The notes under the pieces: generated by a model
What the model saw: the letters and a program-made list of their open reading frames with translations, nothing else
What the model was told of the DNA's origin: nothing
The model's database searches: none
Made by a program: the position numbers and the translations under genes
Assembly: GCA_021018815.1 (NCBI GenBank)
Contig: JAITYX010000006.1
Span: forward strand, 1,701,001 to 1,765,000
Source of the DNA: Talinum fruticosum
Taxonomy: Eukaryota; Streptophyta; Magnoliopsida; Caryophyllales; Talinaceae
Reading direction: 5' to 3'
Length of the DNA: 64,000 nt
Part shown: piece by piece, positions 46,363-59,189 of the stretch
Position numbering within the stretch: position 1 is the first letter of the stretch
Layout of the letters: every line of letters starts with the position of its first letter

Positions 46363-47878
46363 TGAAGGTTTGCTCTTGGAGAAACTTAGTCACCCTAGAG
46401 GGGGTCAATAGGATGATTAGGAAATTTGAACAAAGAATGGAAGATTAAAAATTGAAACCGACTTTGAGACAGTCCGAGTCTAGATTGGACTCGGAAAAGT
46501 GTTAACTCGGAAATTACGTGGAAATCCTCCTGCGCGAGAAAACCACGGTCGATGCTAATCCAAGCACCAAGTCAAATCCACTATTTTGAATCCACAAAAT
46601 ACAGTAGAAAGACTTAACCTGAATTTCTCCCTTAGACAATTCCTTACACGATTTTCCTAGACTCGAAGTTCCCTTATCTAATCTAGTACTTCCTAACCGA
46701 GTTAACCTTTACAGTTAGGGACAACTCAGCTGAGTTAACCCTTACAGCTCAGTCAAGGGACCTTACTCGGAAAGTAAGAATAAGTGTTTGTAACTGATTA
46801 CAAGACCTTAAAACTCGGAACGATATTAAGTACGAGTTGGAGTTGTCGAGTAGAAGATTGAATGTGAATACAAAGACTTTTGCTTAAATATGTGTATTGA
46901 CAACGGTTTCAACAATCCTCAAGTCTTCGAGTTGGCTTCTATTTATAGATGACCAAGAAGATTAGTCTGTTATGATTATCTTCGATTAGAAGTCCTTTGT
47001 TACCGTTGCAATGGCTTTTCTAAGTGACTCGGAAAATATCCGTTGAGGTGTGAACGTTTGGCAACGGCTCTTTGACTCCTTTGGATGTCCCAATTCACTA
47101 GTGGTGTTTGAAAAGTAGGGTGGAAACCACCGTTGACCTTGGCGTTGCAGATTTCTAGTTTTGGAAGACACGAGTGTCCGAGCCTTGGTCGAAGTGGAAA
47201 AAGCCTTGTGTGCTTGGTGATTTGACATCTTGAAGCCGGTTAATTTTGTAATTCAAAAGTAGGATAACCTTGTTTGAATAACCTAAAAAAGTAAATCAAT
47301 TTGGTTCTCAAAGTATAAAATACTTTGGTCCAAGGTTAGACACATATAATAAATTAATTAAGATAATTAAGTGCATAATTATTTAAGTTCGAAGGAGTGG
47401 AATTTGCTAAGTCTAATATCCATTATACTTAAATTCCATCCGAGTTAGTCTAGAAGTGAAACAAGTCGTTCAAGAAATATCGAGTAAAGAGACTTGATGT
47501 AGACAAGCACGGCTCAAGCGAAACATGCCGACTTAGAAGGTTGAATTAACACCGTAATTCAATCAAACTTAGGATACAAAGTCAGCCCAGAGTTTGTGCA
47601 AATTAGGGCAAACATTTGAACATGTGATAAGTCCGATGTTGTCCGAGTGACTCGAAGCGTGTGTGAACCGATAAGTAAGAGTATGCTTTCCGAGTCGGTT
47701 AGAATCGAGTAAGAACATATGCAATGGTTTTCGTAACACTCGTAAAAGATTCTCGTATCACTCGGAAAAGTTTCGAAGCACTTAGAATGACTTGTAATCA
47801 AAAATTACAAGAGATGAAGTCTGTAATTGATCCCTTGATGGTACTCGGAATGACATTTATGCAAAGTTTGAGTCTTCA
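46363..47878 (-). repeat. 3' LTR of element D (LTR6)
   Basis: TGAAGGTTTGCTC...GAGTCTTCA, 1516 bp, PPT adjacent at 47879. TATA box 46947-46938 (minus). Confidence 0.92.
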
Positions 47879-47894
47879 ATCTCCCCTTTTGATG
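47879..47894 (-). other. Polypurine tract of element D
   Basis: The minus strand reads CATCAAAAGGGGAGAT before the LTR. Confidence 0.85.
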
Positions 47895-48369
47895 AAAGGC
47901 ATTCCATACTTAGATAGAAACTTTGTTAGTGATATAGATCTCGGTTTTTCATTCTTTGTCAAGAATAAGTCGAAAAACATGATAGAATTATATAGAGTAG
48001 ATACAGTGATTGAAACTTATATTCTATCGGAGCAAATAAGCTTAGATAAACCGAAGTATCGGAGAAAAAAAATTACCGAGGATCGAGCAATGATAGACTA
48101 AATTGTCGAATCGGAACAAAGAAAAATTACTAAGCAAGAAATTGAAACTCGGAAAGTCATAAGCATGAAACTGAAACTTCATTAATATTCATAAAAGTAT
48201 ATACACAAAAGAGGGTGAGAGAAGCTCCCCTAAACATGACAACAAATTGTTTTAACTATTCTCCCCCTTGCCCTTTAGCAAAAGAAAAGAGGAAGAATGT
48301 ATCAAGGAGATACTGATTTGTATGTTTGGACAAAAAAATTTAAAACAGAAGAAGAGAATTTCTAAGATG

Positions 48370-49935
48370 GAGGTGAGGGAGTAGTTTGAGTTGAGGATGG
48401 TGGACGTGCGGTGCGCCTTCGCCGATAAGATCTTGAAGATGTAGATGAACGAGGCGGGGCAGCACTGTTATCTCCGGAATGTGCTCGGCACTAAGTGGTC
48501 GACCCGAACTAAGTCGTCCGGAGGCTCATCCTCCTAGAACTCGACCGAGGGAGGTGCTGGCTCTGCTGCCGACCGACCATGATCAGCGAGGTCGTCTAAC
48601 CCACTCGGACTACTATATGAGTTTATCACTTCGGTAGGGTTTCGGAGCACCTTGGCCCTCGGCCGCTCGACTCCGGTTTCGCTTCCTTCTCCCCTTCTTC
48701 TTTCTCCTCAAACGGAGCTGCCTCAACCACGAGCTCGCTTCTTCTCCTTCTTCTTCTTCTTCTTGGCCGGACTCGAGGATTCTTCGGATGTATCCGAGTC
48801 GACCGGATCTCGAGCCGCCTTGGAGCGTCTTTCTTGAAGGAGCTCAATCATCTCCCTTTTCTCTCGTGACAAGTGCTTTCAGCTCAAGAAGCACGTCCCG
48901 CTGGTCTCGGATTTGGGATTGAGCAGTTTTCTAATTGATGGTCGAGACCGAAGGACAGTCTTGAATGACCGGAGGGTGGACACGAGGAAAGCTTGTCCAT
49001 GATGGTAGTGGACAAAGCGAAGAGGGAATTTGAGAAACACCTAAGGTGGAGGCACCACCAGGTGGAGGAGGGAGAGAGAGAGTAGGTTGAGTCCGAGTTT
49101 GAGGCGGAGAAGGAGGCCTCGGTTCGAGCTATGGAACCGGACACCCGGTTGGGTCTCTTGGTATCCATACCCAAGAAGTTCTTTCTTACCAACGACAATG
49201 GTAGCCTTAAAAGCTGCGTTAGGATTTGAGGGAAGAGGAACTTTGAATCGCTTAAAGATGAGGGTGAGAAGAGCCCCAAAAGGAAATGGGGTGGACTTCT
49301 TTGTCCGAGTCCGAGTAGGCATAGCTGCCATTTGCTCGACTATAGCAGGAAAGAGGTCTACTTCGTAGCCCTCAAGAATGTCGTGAAGAGCTTTAAGGTG
49401 CTTGGAGTTAGGGTTCTCCTTGCTTGAATGTCTGTGAGAAGAAGGTCCTTATCGGCAGAAAGCACGGAAGACAAGCTTCTTATTTGAGTTGAGTCACGGA
49501 GAAGTTTTTACGTGACCCAGGGAATTCTTTGGCATATTTTTGAAGAATTCATCAGCAACCTCATTGAAAGGTATGGGGTTGTTGTTGAGGAAAAGAGAAG
49601 TGACTTTGAAAAGTGGTGGAGAAGAGAGGTGTTCATGCGAACCGTAACATTTTGAACTCTAGAGGTTAGGATACCCTTAGAGCTAAAGAGGTTGGAATAG
49701 AACTCGTAAATGAGTTCGGGTATATGAAATCACCGAAATAGAGGAAATTGTAGTCCCCTGTTGATTTTATATGGGCCAACCACGAAAACTTTGTGGTCGA
49801 GAAGAATTTGTTATCCACCGTTAGATGTTGGGTGACAAGAGGTTTTGAAGGATTGGAGGGGCCTTCCTAGTTTTTGGTACGAGGTTTCTTGGTGGCGTAA
49901 CCAAGAAAATCGGGGTGGGAACCTCTTTTCGGCAT
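48370..49935 (-). pseudogene. ORF3 of element D (plant transposon protein-like)
   Basis: Start ATG ends at 49935: MPKRGSHPDFLGYATKKPR. PELIYEFYSNLFSSKG lies at about 49715-49665 and FGALLTLIFKRFKVPL near 49280-49230. A PPPPGGAS linker follows, then a predicted helical segment (LLELKALVTREKREMIELL, about 48890-48840) and a poly-Lys stretch (about 48770). The C-terminus is acidic (EDEPPDDLVRVDHL). Motif order equals ORF3 of M. About 520 codons, broken by several frameshifts. Possibly nuclear, given the two basic regions, but this is inference. Confidence 0.65.
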
Positions 49936-49976
49936 GTTTGATGAGGAAAAGAGAAGAAAGATGAACTTTTCATAAG

Positions 49977-49980
<4 letters not shown>

Positions 49981-50028
<48 letters not shown>
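49981..50028. repeat. (GA)n microsatellite in the ORF3 leader
   Basis: 24 GA dinucleotides, (CT)n on the ORF3 strand, between the TATA box and the ORF3 start. M has a shorter version at 22180-22201. Confidence 0.95.
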
Positions 50029-50030
<2 letters not shown>

Positions 50031-50204
50031 ATAGCTTAACGAAAGTGAGCGAGTAAAAAGAAAATGAAAGAGTAGAGAGAGAGAGTTGAGAATGATAAAG
50101 CTTACTTGAGAATGCTTCCTCTTAGCTTGAGAGCGACGAAAACTTTCTTCGAACATAGAGAGAGTAAGTAGAGAGTAAAGTAGCGGAATGAAGGATAAAG
50201 GGTG

Positions 50205-50331
50205 CTATTTATAGACAAATAATCGTCCTTCGGTGTTCGTTTTGACTCGGCTCTCCAACGGTCACCTCGGACCGGTGTGACCGTACTACTCTCCAACGGT
50301 TAGAATTCCAGCGATTGTCTCTCAATGGCTA
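50205..50331 (-). promoter_or_regulatory. Putative internal promoter of ORF3 (element D)
   Basis: CTATAAATAG on the minus strand (50214-50205) is 270 bp before the ORF3 ATG. On the plus strand, TCCAACGGTCA (50254-50264) and TCCAACGGTTA (50292-50302) match YCYAACGGYYA perfectly. CTCAATGGCTA (50321-50331) matches after one C-to-T change. All three positions align with sites, intact or decayed, in element M. Confidence 0.6.
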
Positions 50332-50608
50332 GATGTCCGATTGAAGCGCGAGAGAGAGAGAGAGAAAAAAGAGAGATTTTAACAAAATTTCCGAAATTCT
50401 CCACCGATCTAGAGATGATTTCAAAAGTTTGGTGTCCATTTTTTCAAATTCCGAATCTAACTCGATCAAGTTTCGAGTGACTCAAAACCGCAAACAACTA
50501 ATAACTCGGAGCTTAGTATCACTCGGTTCAATTGAACTAATTATATTAAGGAAAGAAAGCATATAACATATAATCATACAAACTAATTTCACTCAAAAAA
50601 TCTCATAA

Positions 50609-53600
50609 TTATGCATTGATCATGCCAAGCTCATTCCTAATAAAGCAAAACCGATCCTCACTAAGTGGCTTAGTGAAGATATCAACTAATTGAAGTTTGG
50701 TAGGAATGAATTCAAGTTCAATATCACCTTTCTCGGAATGGTCTCGTAGAAAATGATACTTGACCTCAATGTGTTTTGTCTTTGAGTGCTTGAATTGGAT
50801 TCTTGGTGATGCTGATTGCACTTTGATTGTCACACTTGATTGGAACTGATTTGAATAAAAGTCCAAGATCTCTCAAGTGTTGCTTGATCCATAAAATCTG
50901 AGTACGAGCATGCTCCAACTGCAATATACTCGGCTTCAGCAGTTGATAGAGCTACCGAGTTCTGTTTCTTTGAGTGCCAAGATATCGAGGATTGACCTAG
51001 AAGCCGGCGGGCTCTCGAAGTGCTCTTTCTATCAATTTTGTACCCACCATAGGTAGCATCCGAGTAGCCAATAAGAGTCGGTTCGAGTCTTTTGAGTACC
51101 ATAGACCTAGATTCCGAGTCCCTGTAAGATATCCGAATATTCTCTTCACCACGGTGAGATGTGATTCTTTTGGATTAGCTTGAAATCTTACACACGGACA
51201 TACACTAAACATTATGTTTGGCCTATAAGAAGTAAGATATAGCAAAGATCCAATCATACCTTGATAGAGTTTCGATCTACTTGCTTTACCTTTCTCGTCC
51301 GAGTCCAGTTTTATGTTGCTTGCTCATAGGTGTTCGCTGCATGTTTTACGTCTTGAAGTTTGTACTTCTTCAGCAGCTCCTTGGTATACTTTGATTGATG
51401 GACATAGATTCTATCTTTGTTTTGCTTGATTTGTAGACCAAGGAAGAAGTTGAGTTCTCCCATCATACTCATTTGAAATTCCTGTCTCATTAACTCGGAA
51501 AACTCTCGACATAGAATTTCATTAGTAGCTCCAAAGATTATGTCATCAACATAGATCTAAGCAATAAGAAAGTCTTTCCCCTTGGTTTTATAAAAAGAGT
51601 CTTGTCAATCTGACCTCTTCTAAAATCATTTTCAACCAAGAAATTGCTTAGTCTTTCATACCAAGCTCCGGGAGCTTGTTTAAGACCATAAAGAGCTTTT
51701 TGCAATTTCAAAACATGATTTGGAAATTCTGAGTTTTCAAATCCAGGGGTTGCTCAACATAGACTTCCTCTTCAATGAAACCATTAAGAAAAGCACATTT
51801 AACATCCATTTAATACAATTTGATATTCATGCTAGATGCAAATGCCAATAAGATTCTAATAGCTTCAATTCGGCAACAAGTGCAAAGGTTTCCCCACAAT
51901 CAATTCCTTCTTCTTAATTGTAACCTTGACCCACAAGTCTAGCCTTATTTCTGACTCCAATCCACCTTCATCCAGTTTGTTCTTGAAAACCCATTTGGTT
52001 CCTATGACTGGGTGGTTAGAAGGTTGTTTAGTCGAGTCTAGACTTCGTTTCTTTCGAATTAATTGAGTTCCTCTTGCATGGCCTCTACCCATCAGGTTCA
52101 TTTAAGGCCTCTAGTGCATTTCTAGGTTCGAGTTAATGAAATGAATGCAGTGAATGCACATAGATTTTGTAGAGAGGAATGAGTTCTTACCCCATTGTTG
52201 ATATCGGACAAGATGTTTTCTAGTGGGTGGCTAGAAGCATACTTGAATGTTTTACCTATTCTTTGGTTCGCCGGATCTGTAGGTTGAATTGGTTGATCTT
52301 TAGAAGTCCGTTACGAGTGAGCTTGTTCATCCGATTGACCTTTAACATTTCGAGCTGGCTCTTGAGTTGTCTCATTCCGAGTCATGTTGTTCCGAGTCAC
52401 TTTGTTCTAAGTGACTTTGATTTGATTCTTGGTGAGCTTATTTTCATCAAGATCTTCATCTTTACTGAGCCTTAGGTCCGAGAATGTTGACTCACTTGGT
52501 TTTTCCTGTTCAATCTCATCAAATACAACGTGGATGCTTTCTTCCACTTTGTTAGTTCTTTTATTGAAAATACGATATGCTTTGCTATAAGATGAATAAC
52601 CAAGAAAAATACCTTCATCTGACCTAGCATCAAATTTGGTTAAGTGATCCTTACCATTGTTGAAATGAAGCACTTACATTCAAAGGGTTTGAAATATGAA
52701 ATGTTGGGTTTCTTCCCTTTGTAAAGCTCATATGCGGTTTTCTTCGGGATGGGTCCGATGAGGCATGCTGTTCAAAGTATAGTTTCGTTGTGTTGATCGC
52801 CTCGGCCTAGAAATAGTAGGGTAGATTATGTTCAATCATCATTGTCCTCGCTATTTCTTCAAGAGTTCGGTTGTTCCTCTCCACTACTCCATTTTGTTGA
52901 GGAGTTCTTGGTGTTGAGAAGTTGTGGGAGATGCCATTTTTGTCACGGAACTCTGCAAATTCCGAGTAGTCGAACTCCCTTCCATGGTCGGTTCGAATTC
53001 TTTGGATGTGAGTCCGAGACTCAACTTGGATTTTTTGCAGAGCTTGCTTGAACTCTTTGAAGGCTTCATTTTTGTGCTTAAAAGAACACACCCAGGTAAA
53101 TCATGAGTAGTCATCAACAATAACAAACACATATGATTTACCTCCGAGACTCTTGACGAGGATTTCACCACATAAATCCATACGCAACTTTTCAAGCACC
53201 TTGGATGTGGAAACAGTTTTAGAGATTTAAAAGATGATCCGACTTTTTTCCCTTTTGTGCATGCTTCACAAATTTTATCTTTCTTAAAAGCACAGTTAGG
53301 CAAGCCTCTGACTAAACCATGAGATGCAAGTTTCTTAATTGTGTGCATGCTAACATGACCTAGTCTACGATGCCATGTCCATGAATCATCATGAAGAGAT
53401 GCCTTTAAACAGGATAAATTCTAACTCGAGTTAGAAAGAGGAATAGTATAAGTGTTACCCGATCTCTTACCCGAGAGCTTGGTCTCCTTGGTAGTATCAT
53501 CGGAGATATAATAGTTGGTATGAGTGAATCTTACCTCTTGACCTTTGTCACACGAGTTAAGAGATGCTTGAGTAGATTGTACTTCAATCCCTTGACAAGG

Positions 53601-55628
53601 TATACTAGGCTGACCGGATCGTTTCCTTTTCCAATCTTCCCTATCCCAATTATCTTGCCTTTCCTGTCATCTCCAAATGTGACTTTTCCTCCCTTGTAAT
53701 CTTCTAATTCGGACAAGAGTCTTGGATTTCCGACATGTGACGTGAGCATCCACTGTGCAGGTACCAATGCCCCTTTGTTCTTTTCCGAGCCACCTGCAAG
53801 TCGAAACAAACTAACCTTTCTCACTTCCTCTAACGAACCCAAGTAACTCCCTTTACTGTGGTCCTTTTCTTAAGAAGTAGACTCTTGGGAACCCAAATTT
53901 GAATAACTTTGGGTTTAGTCCGATTCTGAGTCTTCCTTTTAGAAATTTGAGTCTGTGTCTCTTTCTTTTGAAACTCTTTCCTTTTATAAACAGGAGGAGA
54001 AGGTTTTCTCGTTGTAAGCTGGTCTAGGCTCGAGTCCTCTTCTCATTCTTATGAATGCGATCGTGCTCAGAGTTCCCGAACTTCACGGTTCGGAATCCTT
54101 TTTGAAAAGTTCCGAGTAGGAATTGGATTCCTCCTCTTTGTTAAAACAAAGTCCTTCTTTTACGAAGGAGACACATTGTGATCGTAAGAGCATGTCAAGG
54201 TTTTTCTGGCCTTGAGTGAATTTTAAAACAAGCTTTTGAGACTCATTGATCTCTTGCTTCGGATGCTCATTTTCTCTTACGAGCGATTCGGACTCGGTCT
54301 CATTGGATTGAGCACTAATCTTGAGTTCTCTTAGAGTAAGTCTCAGTTTTTCCAATTCATTTTTCAAAGAGATGCTCTCGAAGTAATAGACTCAAGTTGT
54401 TCTTTAAACCGAGAAGAGTCGAATTGGACCTTTCTTCCAAAGTATAAATGTATTTGGTAAATCAACTTTGGAGAACTTGAGGAAGTATTTAATTACCTCT
54501 TGAGGATTTGTTTCCTCACCTGTCCAGAGTGATTTGAGTCCGACTCGATTCGGCTTCCGAGTCCGAGAGTGCCATCAAACACTTTGAATCATCCGAGTCC
54601 TCATCATCTTTAGATGAGTCTTCATCACTCCAAGTGGCCATCATAGCCTTTTTCTTTTTCTGTCCCTCTTTCTCTTGGGATAGTCTTTTACTATGTGTCC
54701 TTTCGTTGCCACATTCAAAATAGCAGGAGTTCTTAGTTAGAGATAACTTTGAAGGGGAAGAGTGTTTACCTTTTCTATCCTTCTTATCTTTCTTATAGAA
54801 CTCTTGTCTTGGCTTCTTATCCCATCTCTTGTGCTTTATCATTCTTTTGAAGCCTCCGGCGATAAGTGCCATGGGATCCTCTTCGAGTCGGAGGAACTCA
54901 GATTTGCTTGCTCTGTTTTCGAAGCCTTCAGTGCAATGTTCTTTTTAGTGCCGACCTCTGCATCCTCCTCTTCCAGGTGCATCTCATGGGTGAGTAGCTT
55001 CCCAATGAGTTCGTCTGGCTTTAGTAAAGACAAGTTACGAGCCTCTTCGATGGCTGTCACCTTGGGACCCCATCTTCTCTTGGGTAGACTTCGAGTATCT
55101 TTCTACACATTTCCTCGTGGGAAATCTTTCTACCAAGAGATTTGAGATTGTTAGTAATCTCGGTGAAGCGGATGAACATCTCGAGTGATGTTCTCTTCCG
55201 GCTCCATCTTGAACAGCTCGTACTTGTGAAGATATTGGCTTATCTTCGCTTGTCCGACTTGGCTTGTGCCTTCATAAGTGTTGACAAGTGTGTCCCACAC
55301 TTCTTTAGCGGTGTCACATGCTAACACTCGGTTGCATTTTTCCGAGCTAATGGCGCACAGCGAGAATGTTCATTGGCTTGAAGTTCTTTCCGAACATCTC
55401 TCGCTTCTTCGGTGGTGTACCCGGACTTTGTTTTGGGCACGAGTCTTGTTTCTTCCATCTTCATTGGAATGTAGTTCCCTACTTGTATGATGTTCCGGAC
55501 ATCTTCATCGTGATCCAACAAGAAACATTCCATGAGCTTCTTCCAAGTGCATGAAGTTAGATCCTTTGAACTTTGGTGGTCTCGCTGGAAGATCTTCCTT
55601 CATCGAACTCTCCATTGTTCCGAGCCAT
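50609..55628 (-). pseudogene. gag-pol of element D
   Basis: Gag start near 55628 (MARNNGEFDEG). WKKLMECFLLDHDEDVRNII lies before 55533, and the zinc-knuckle region (CYFECG, 54730) ends in a Tyr (TAT) where Cys is expected. The coiled-coil C-terminus carries KLRLTLRELKISAQSN-type sequence (54367-54083). Protease/pre-integrase FGDDRKGKIIGIGKIG is at about 53690. GAG-pre-integrase MHTIKKLASHGLVRGLPNC is at 53348. The integrase core retains RTDHGREF and QQNGVVERNNRTL (53091-52807). The RT YVDD is at 51553-51542. RNaseH has an intact STAEAEYIA (about 50950-50925) and ends NELGMINA at 50609. Many frame breaks coincide with CTG/CAG sites, so the true protein may be less damaged. Confidence 0.87.
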
Positions 55629-55673
55629 TCGATCTTTAGACCATTGGATGGTTAAATCCTTTCCGAAAGGTTA

Positions 55674-55686
55674 GGCTCTTATACCA
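55674..55686 (-). other. Primer binding site of element D
   Basis: The minus strand reads TGGTATAAGAGCC, one mismatch from the iMet PBS TGGTATCAGAGCC. Confidence 0.85.
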
Positions 55687-55688
55687 AT

Positions 55689-57208
55689 TGAAGGTTTGTT
55701 CTTGGAGAAACTTAGTCACCCTAGAAGGGGGTGTATAGGGTGATGAGGAAATTTGAACAAAGAATGGAAGATTAAAAGCTGAAACCGACTTTGAGACATT
55801 CCGAGTCTAGATTGGACTCGGAAAAGTGTTAACTCGTAAATTGCGTGGAAACCCTCCCGGGGTAGAAAACCACGGTCGAGTGCTAATCCAAGCACCAAGT
55901 CAAATCCACTATTTTGAATCCACAAAATACAGTAGAAAGACTTAACCAGAATTTCTCCCTTAGACAATTCCTTACACGATTTTCCTAGACTCGAAGTTCC
56001 CTTATCTAATCTAGTACTTCCTAACCGAGTTAACCTTTACGGTTAGGGACAACCGAGCTGAGTTAACCCTTACAACTCAGTCAAGGGACCTTACTCGGAA
56101 AGTAAGAATAAGTGTTTGTGACTGATTGCAAGACCTTAAAACTCGGAATGATATTAAGTACGAGTTGGAGTTGTAAGTAAAAGATTGAATGTGAATACAA
56201 AGACTTTTGCTTAAATATGTGTATTGACAACGGTTTCAGCAATCTTCAAGTCTTCGAGTTGGCTTCTATTTATAGATGACCAAGAAGATTAGTCTGTTAT
56301 GATTATCTTCCGATTAGAAGTCCTTTGTTACCGTTGCAATGGCTTTTCCGAGTGACTCGGAAAATATCCGTTGAGGTGTGAACGTTTGGCAACGTCTCTT
56401 TGACTCCTTTGGATGTCCCAATTCACTAGTGGTGTTTGAAAAGTAGGGTGGAAACCACCGTTAAGCTTGGCGTTGCAGATTTCTAGTTTTGGAAGACACA
56501 GTGTATGGGCCTTGGTCGAAGTGGAAAAAGCCTTGTGTGCTTGGTGATTTGACATCTTGAAGTCGGTTACTTTTGTAATTCAAAAGCAGGATAACCTCGT
56601 TTGAATAACCTAAAAAGTAAATCAATTTGGTTCTCAAAGTATAAAATACTTTGGTCCACGGTTAGACACATATAATAAATTAATTAAGATAATTAAGTGC
56701 ATAATTATTTGAGTCCCGAAGGAGTGGAATTTGCTTGAGTCTAATATCCATTATGCTCAAATTCCATCTCGAGTTAGTCTAGAAGTGAAACAAGTCATTC
56801 AAGAAATATCGAGTAAAGAGACTTGATGTAGACAAGCACGGTTCAAGCGAAACATGCTGACTTAGAAGGTTGAATTAACACTCGTAATTCAATCAAACTT
56901 AGGATACAAAGTCAGCCCGGAGTTTATGCAAATTAGGGCAAACATTTGAACATGCGATAAGTCCGATGTTGTCCGAGTGACTCGAAGCGTGTGTGAACCG
57001 ATAAGCAAGAGTATGCTTTTGAGTCGGTTAGAATCAGGTGAGAACATACGCAATGGTTTTTGTAACACTCGTAAAAGATTCTCGTATCACTCGGAAAAGT
57101 TTCTAAAGCACTTAGAATGACTTGTAATAAAAACTTACAAGAGATGAAGTCTCGTACTGATCCCTTGATGGTACTCGGAATGACATTTATGCAAAGTCCG
57201 AGTCTTCA
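55689..57208 (-). repeat. 5' LTR of element D (LTR7)
   Basis: TGAAGGTTTGTTC...GAGTCTTCA, 1520 bp, PBS on its left. TATA box 56274-56265 (minus). Pairs with LTR6. Confidence 0.92.
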
Positions 57209-58672
57209 TATTGGCCTTTCTTACGGGCTCCTTTTGCCTATTAGGATAGTCACCACCACATCTTTAGGTTTGGGGATAATGAACTCGTGCTCCCTGCCCG
57301 AAGAGTTCGATGCCATACTAGGCGCTTTTAGGTGAATAAAACAAGTTATTCCCAAATCCTCGGAAAATCTTCATAAAAAATACAAATACCTACTAAAACC
57401 GAGTGATAAGAATGTAGGGTGGATTCTTATTAGGAATTGGGCGAGTTTAACTAATATGATGAAGCATTATCGCAATATGTACGCCTATTCTAAGTCCATA
57501 ATCATCCCGAGGTGGTGGGCTATCATCACCTGCATGATAGGCAGATTTCGCTAGTAGAAGGCCACGAAGACTTGGCACCACCGGCTCTACTAAGCCTGGT
57601 GGAACAGTTAGAGAATTATTGTTCCCTAACTCCACTAATAGTAGCTGAAACGATAATTGGCCTAGACCGAGTTGAAGCCAACGCCGAACAGAACTTTCGC
57701 GGAAGCCCCCTGTTATTACAGGTAAGCATAAGATAACGAACGAAAGCAAGTGAACGCCCACTGTTGGTGGCCCCGCAAAACGCCGAGGGGTTCCTAGTTT
57801 ACGCTGAAAATTTTTAACTTTCATTGCTGCCTCTTCGTCGCTATTTATTATTTTGATTTTACTCCGTTGGGCCTAAAAAGTTAGATTTTGACTGTGCATG
57901 ACACTAATATTCGGTTTAGCATTTGTGATGTACAGATCTAATTAATGGAACATCTAAAGCTAATTGATGCTCCTTCGAAGTTAGATAAATACTTAGCGAC
58001 ACACTTTTTGCCAGTGGAAACGAAACTCGGTGGTGGCTAATTACCCGGCTTCCGATGGGAAGAATATCTTAGAAATCACGGTAACCATCTCCTATGGTAT
58101 GTCAAGCACTAGAAGGTGTCCCAGTTCAAAACGCACACTGTACCCAACACCCATACATACGTCTATTGGGCCAAGAGGAGAGTATGTATTACTTCCCGAG
58201 TCGTGTGTTACGGAAAATGGGTAACGAACAAGTAATACCACTATTGGATTGTATCTAGCCCGTAACCTTTGACTTGCTCAGCGGGCATGGTAGCTCTAGA
58301 TGAACTGGGTCATGGCTCAAATATTGGAGAGGTCTATCGAAACTGCCGACTCCTACACACTTACCGACACCTGAAGGAGTTGCGAACACCATTATTTCTC
58401 CTTATTATCTAGAATGGATAACACAAGTAGATCCCGAATGACGAAAGGCACTAAGACCTAGGGAGTTAAATCCTGAAGAAGTCGTCCTCGCTGTTGCCCC
58501 TCTGCAAATTCGTGAAGTAAACCCTCGAATGGTTGCACACGCTCGTGGAAGGGAAACTGAAGCTAAAGAAACTAAAGAAAGAAGGACTCGCCGAATCGAA
58601 GAGCTAAAGGAATGCACCCGAGACGAGGAAGCCGAGTCTAGCGATCCTAAGGGAAAGAAAGTGAAAATAGAC
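57209..58672 (+). pseudogene. Tat antisense ORF, C-terminal part (DUF7745-like)
   Basis: After the D insertion the frame encodes DSHHHIFRFGDNELVLP and PEEFDAILGAF (57260-57335), then RWWAIITCMIG (about 57510). Next are PLIVAETIIGLDRVEAN and GSPLLLQVSIR (57630-57735). Further on are CYGKW and QYHYWIVSSP-like segments (58200-58270) and a basic C-terminus ending KGKKVKID at 58672. The FxFGxxEL-PxxEEFxAxLG and AETxxGLD-GSPLLLQ motifs are those of plant DUF7745 proteins, recalled from memory. Several stops. It runs opposite to the pol gene, tail to tail with it. Confidence 0.6.
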
Positions 58673-59189
58673 TAGGGCTTAGACTCTTAGGATAGAATAA
58701 AAGACAAGGAGGATTAGTTTTGCCTCTTTAGAATAGTGTTTATTTATTTTACAAGTAGTATGCTTGCAAGTATTTTCCTTTATTAGTTATGTAATTGGGT
58801 AAGTAGTAGGCTTACCTTTTATTGAATAAAAGGAAGTATTATGCTATACTTTCATATTTTTATCGCTCACTTAGAGGTAAAATAAAAACAAATAAATTGG
58901 ACTCGCCTAGATGGATTGTCCTGAAAAAGAATAACATATCTGCCTATTTAGGTCATCCAACGAATAAATGAACCAAGAAAAACCAGAATAAAAAGGGAAA
59001 ACCGCAGCTCGGCCGAGTCCCACCATTGATCGGGTGGTGGCCGGCGCTTGCCTTGGCTTAGCCTCGATTGGGCTCGGCTCGGCCTACTACCTAGAAGCAT
59101 GCTAGGCTTAATACTTCTTCAACTTATCTAAAGCTGGTACTTGGAAATCTCTTCTTCGTCCACATTAGTTAACTTTACCGCTCTGCTGG
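58673..59189. other. Spacer between the antisense ORF and pol
   Basis: AT-rich 3' UTR-like part (58673-58860), then a GGCCGG/GGCTCGG-rich patch (59000-59090). No gene seen. Confidence 0.45.

Larger units (their letters stand above)
46363..57208 (-). mobile_element. Copia element D, structurally complete Sirevirus-like retrotransposon
   Basis: 5' LTR 57208-55689, PBS, gag-pol, ORF3, PPT and 3' LTR 47878-46363, 10.8 kb in all. Flanking target sequences are TATGG (46358-46362) and TATTG (57209-57213), one mismatch. The LTRs are visibly near-identical over their length, with differences concentrated at CG or CTG sites, so insertion is fairly recent. It sits inside the Tat antisense ORF. Confidence 0.9.
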
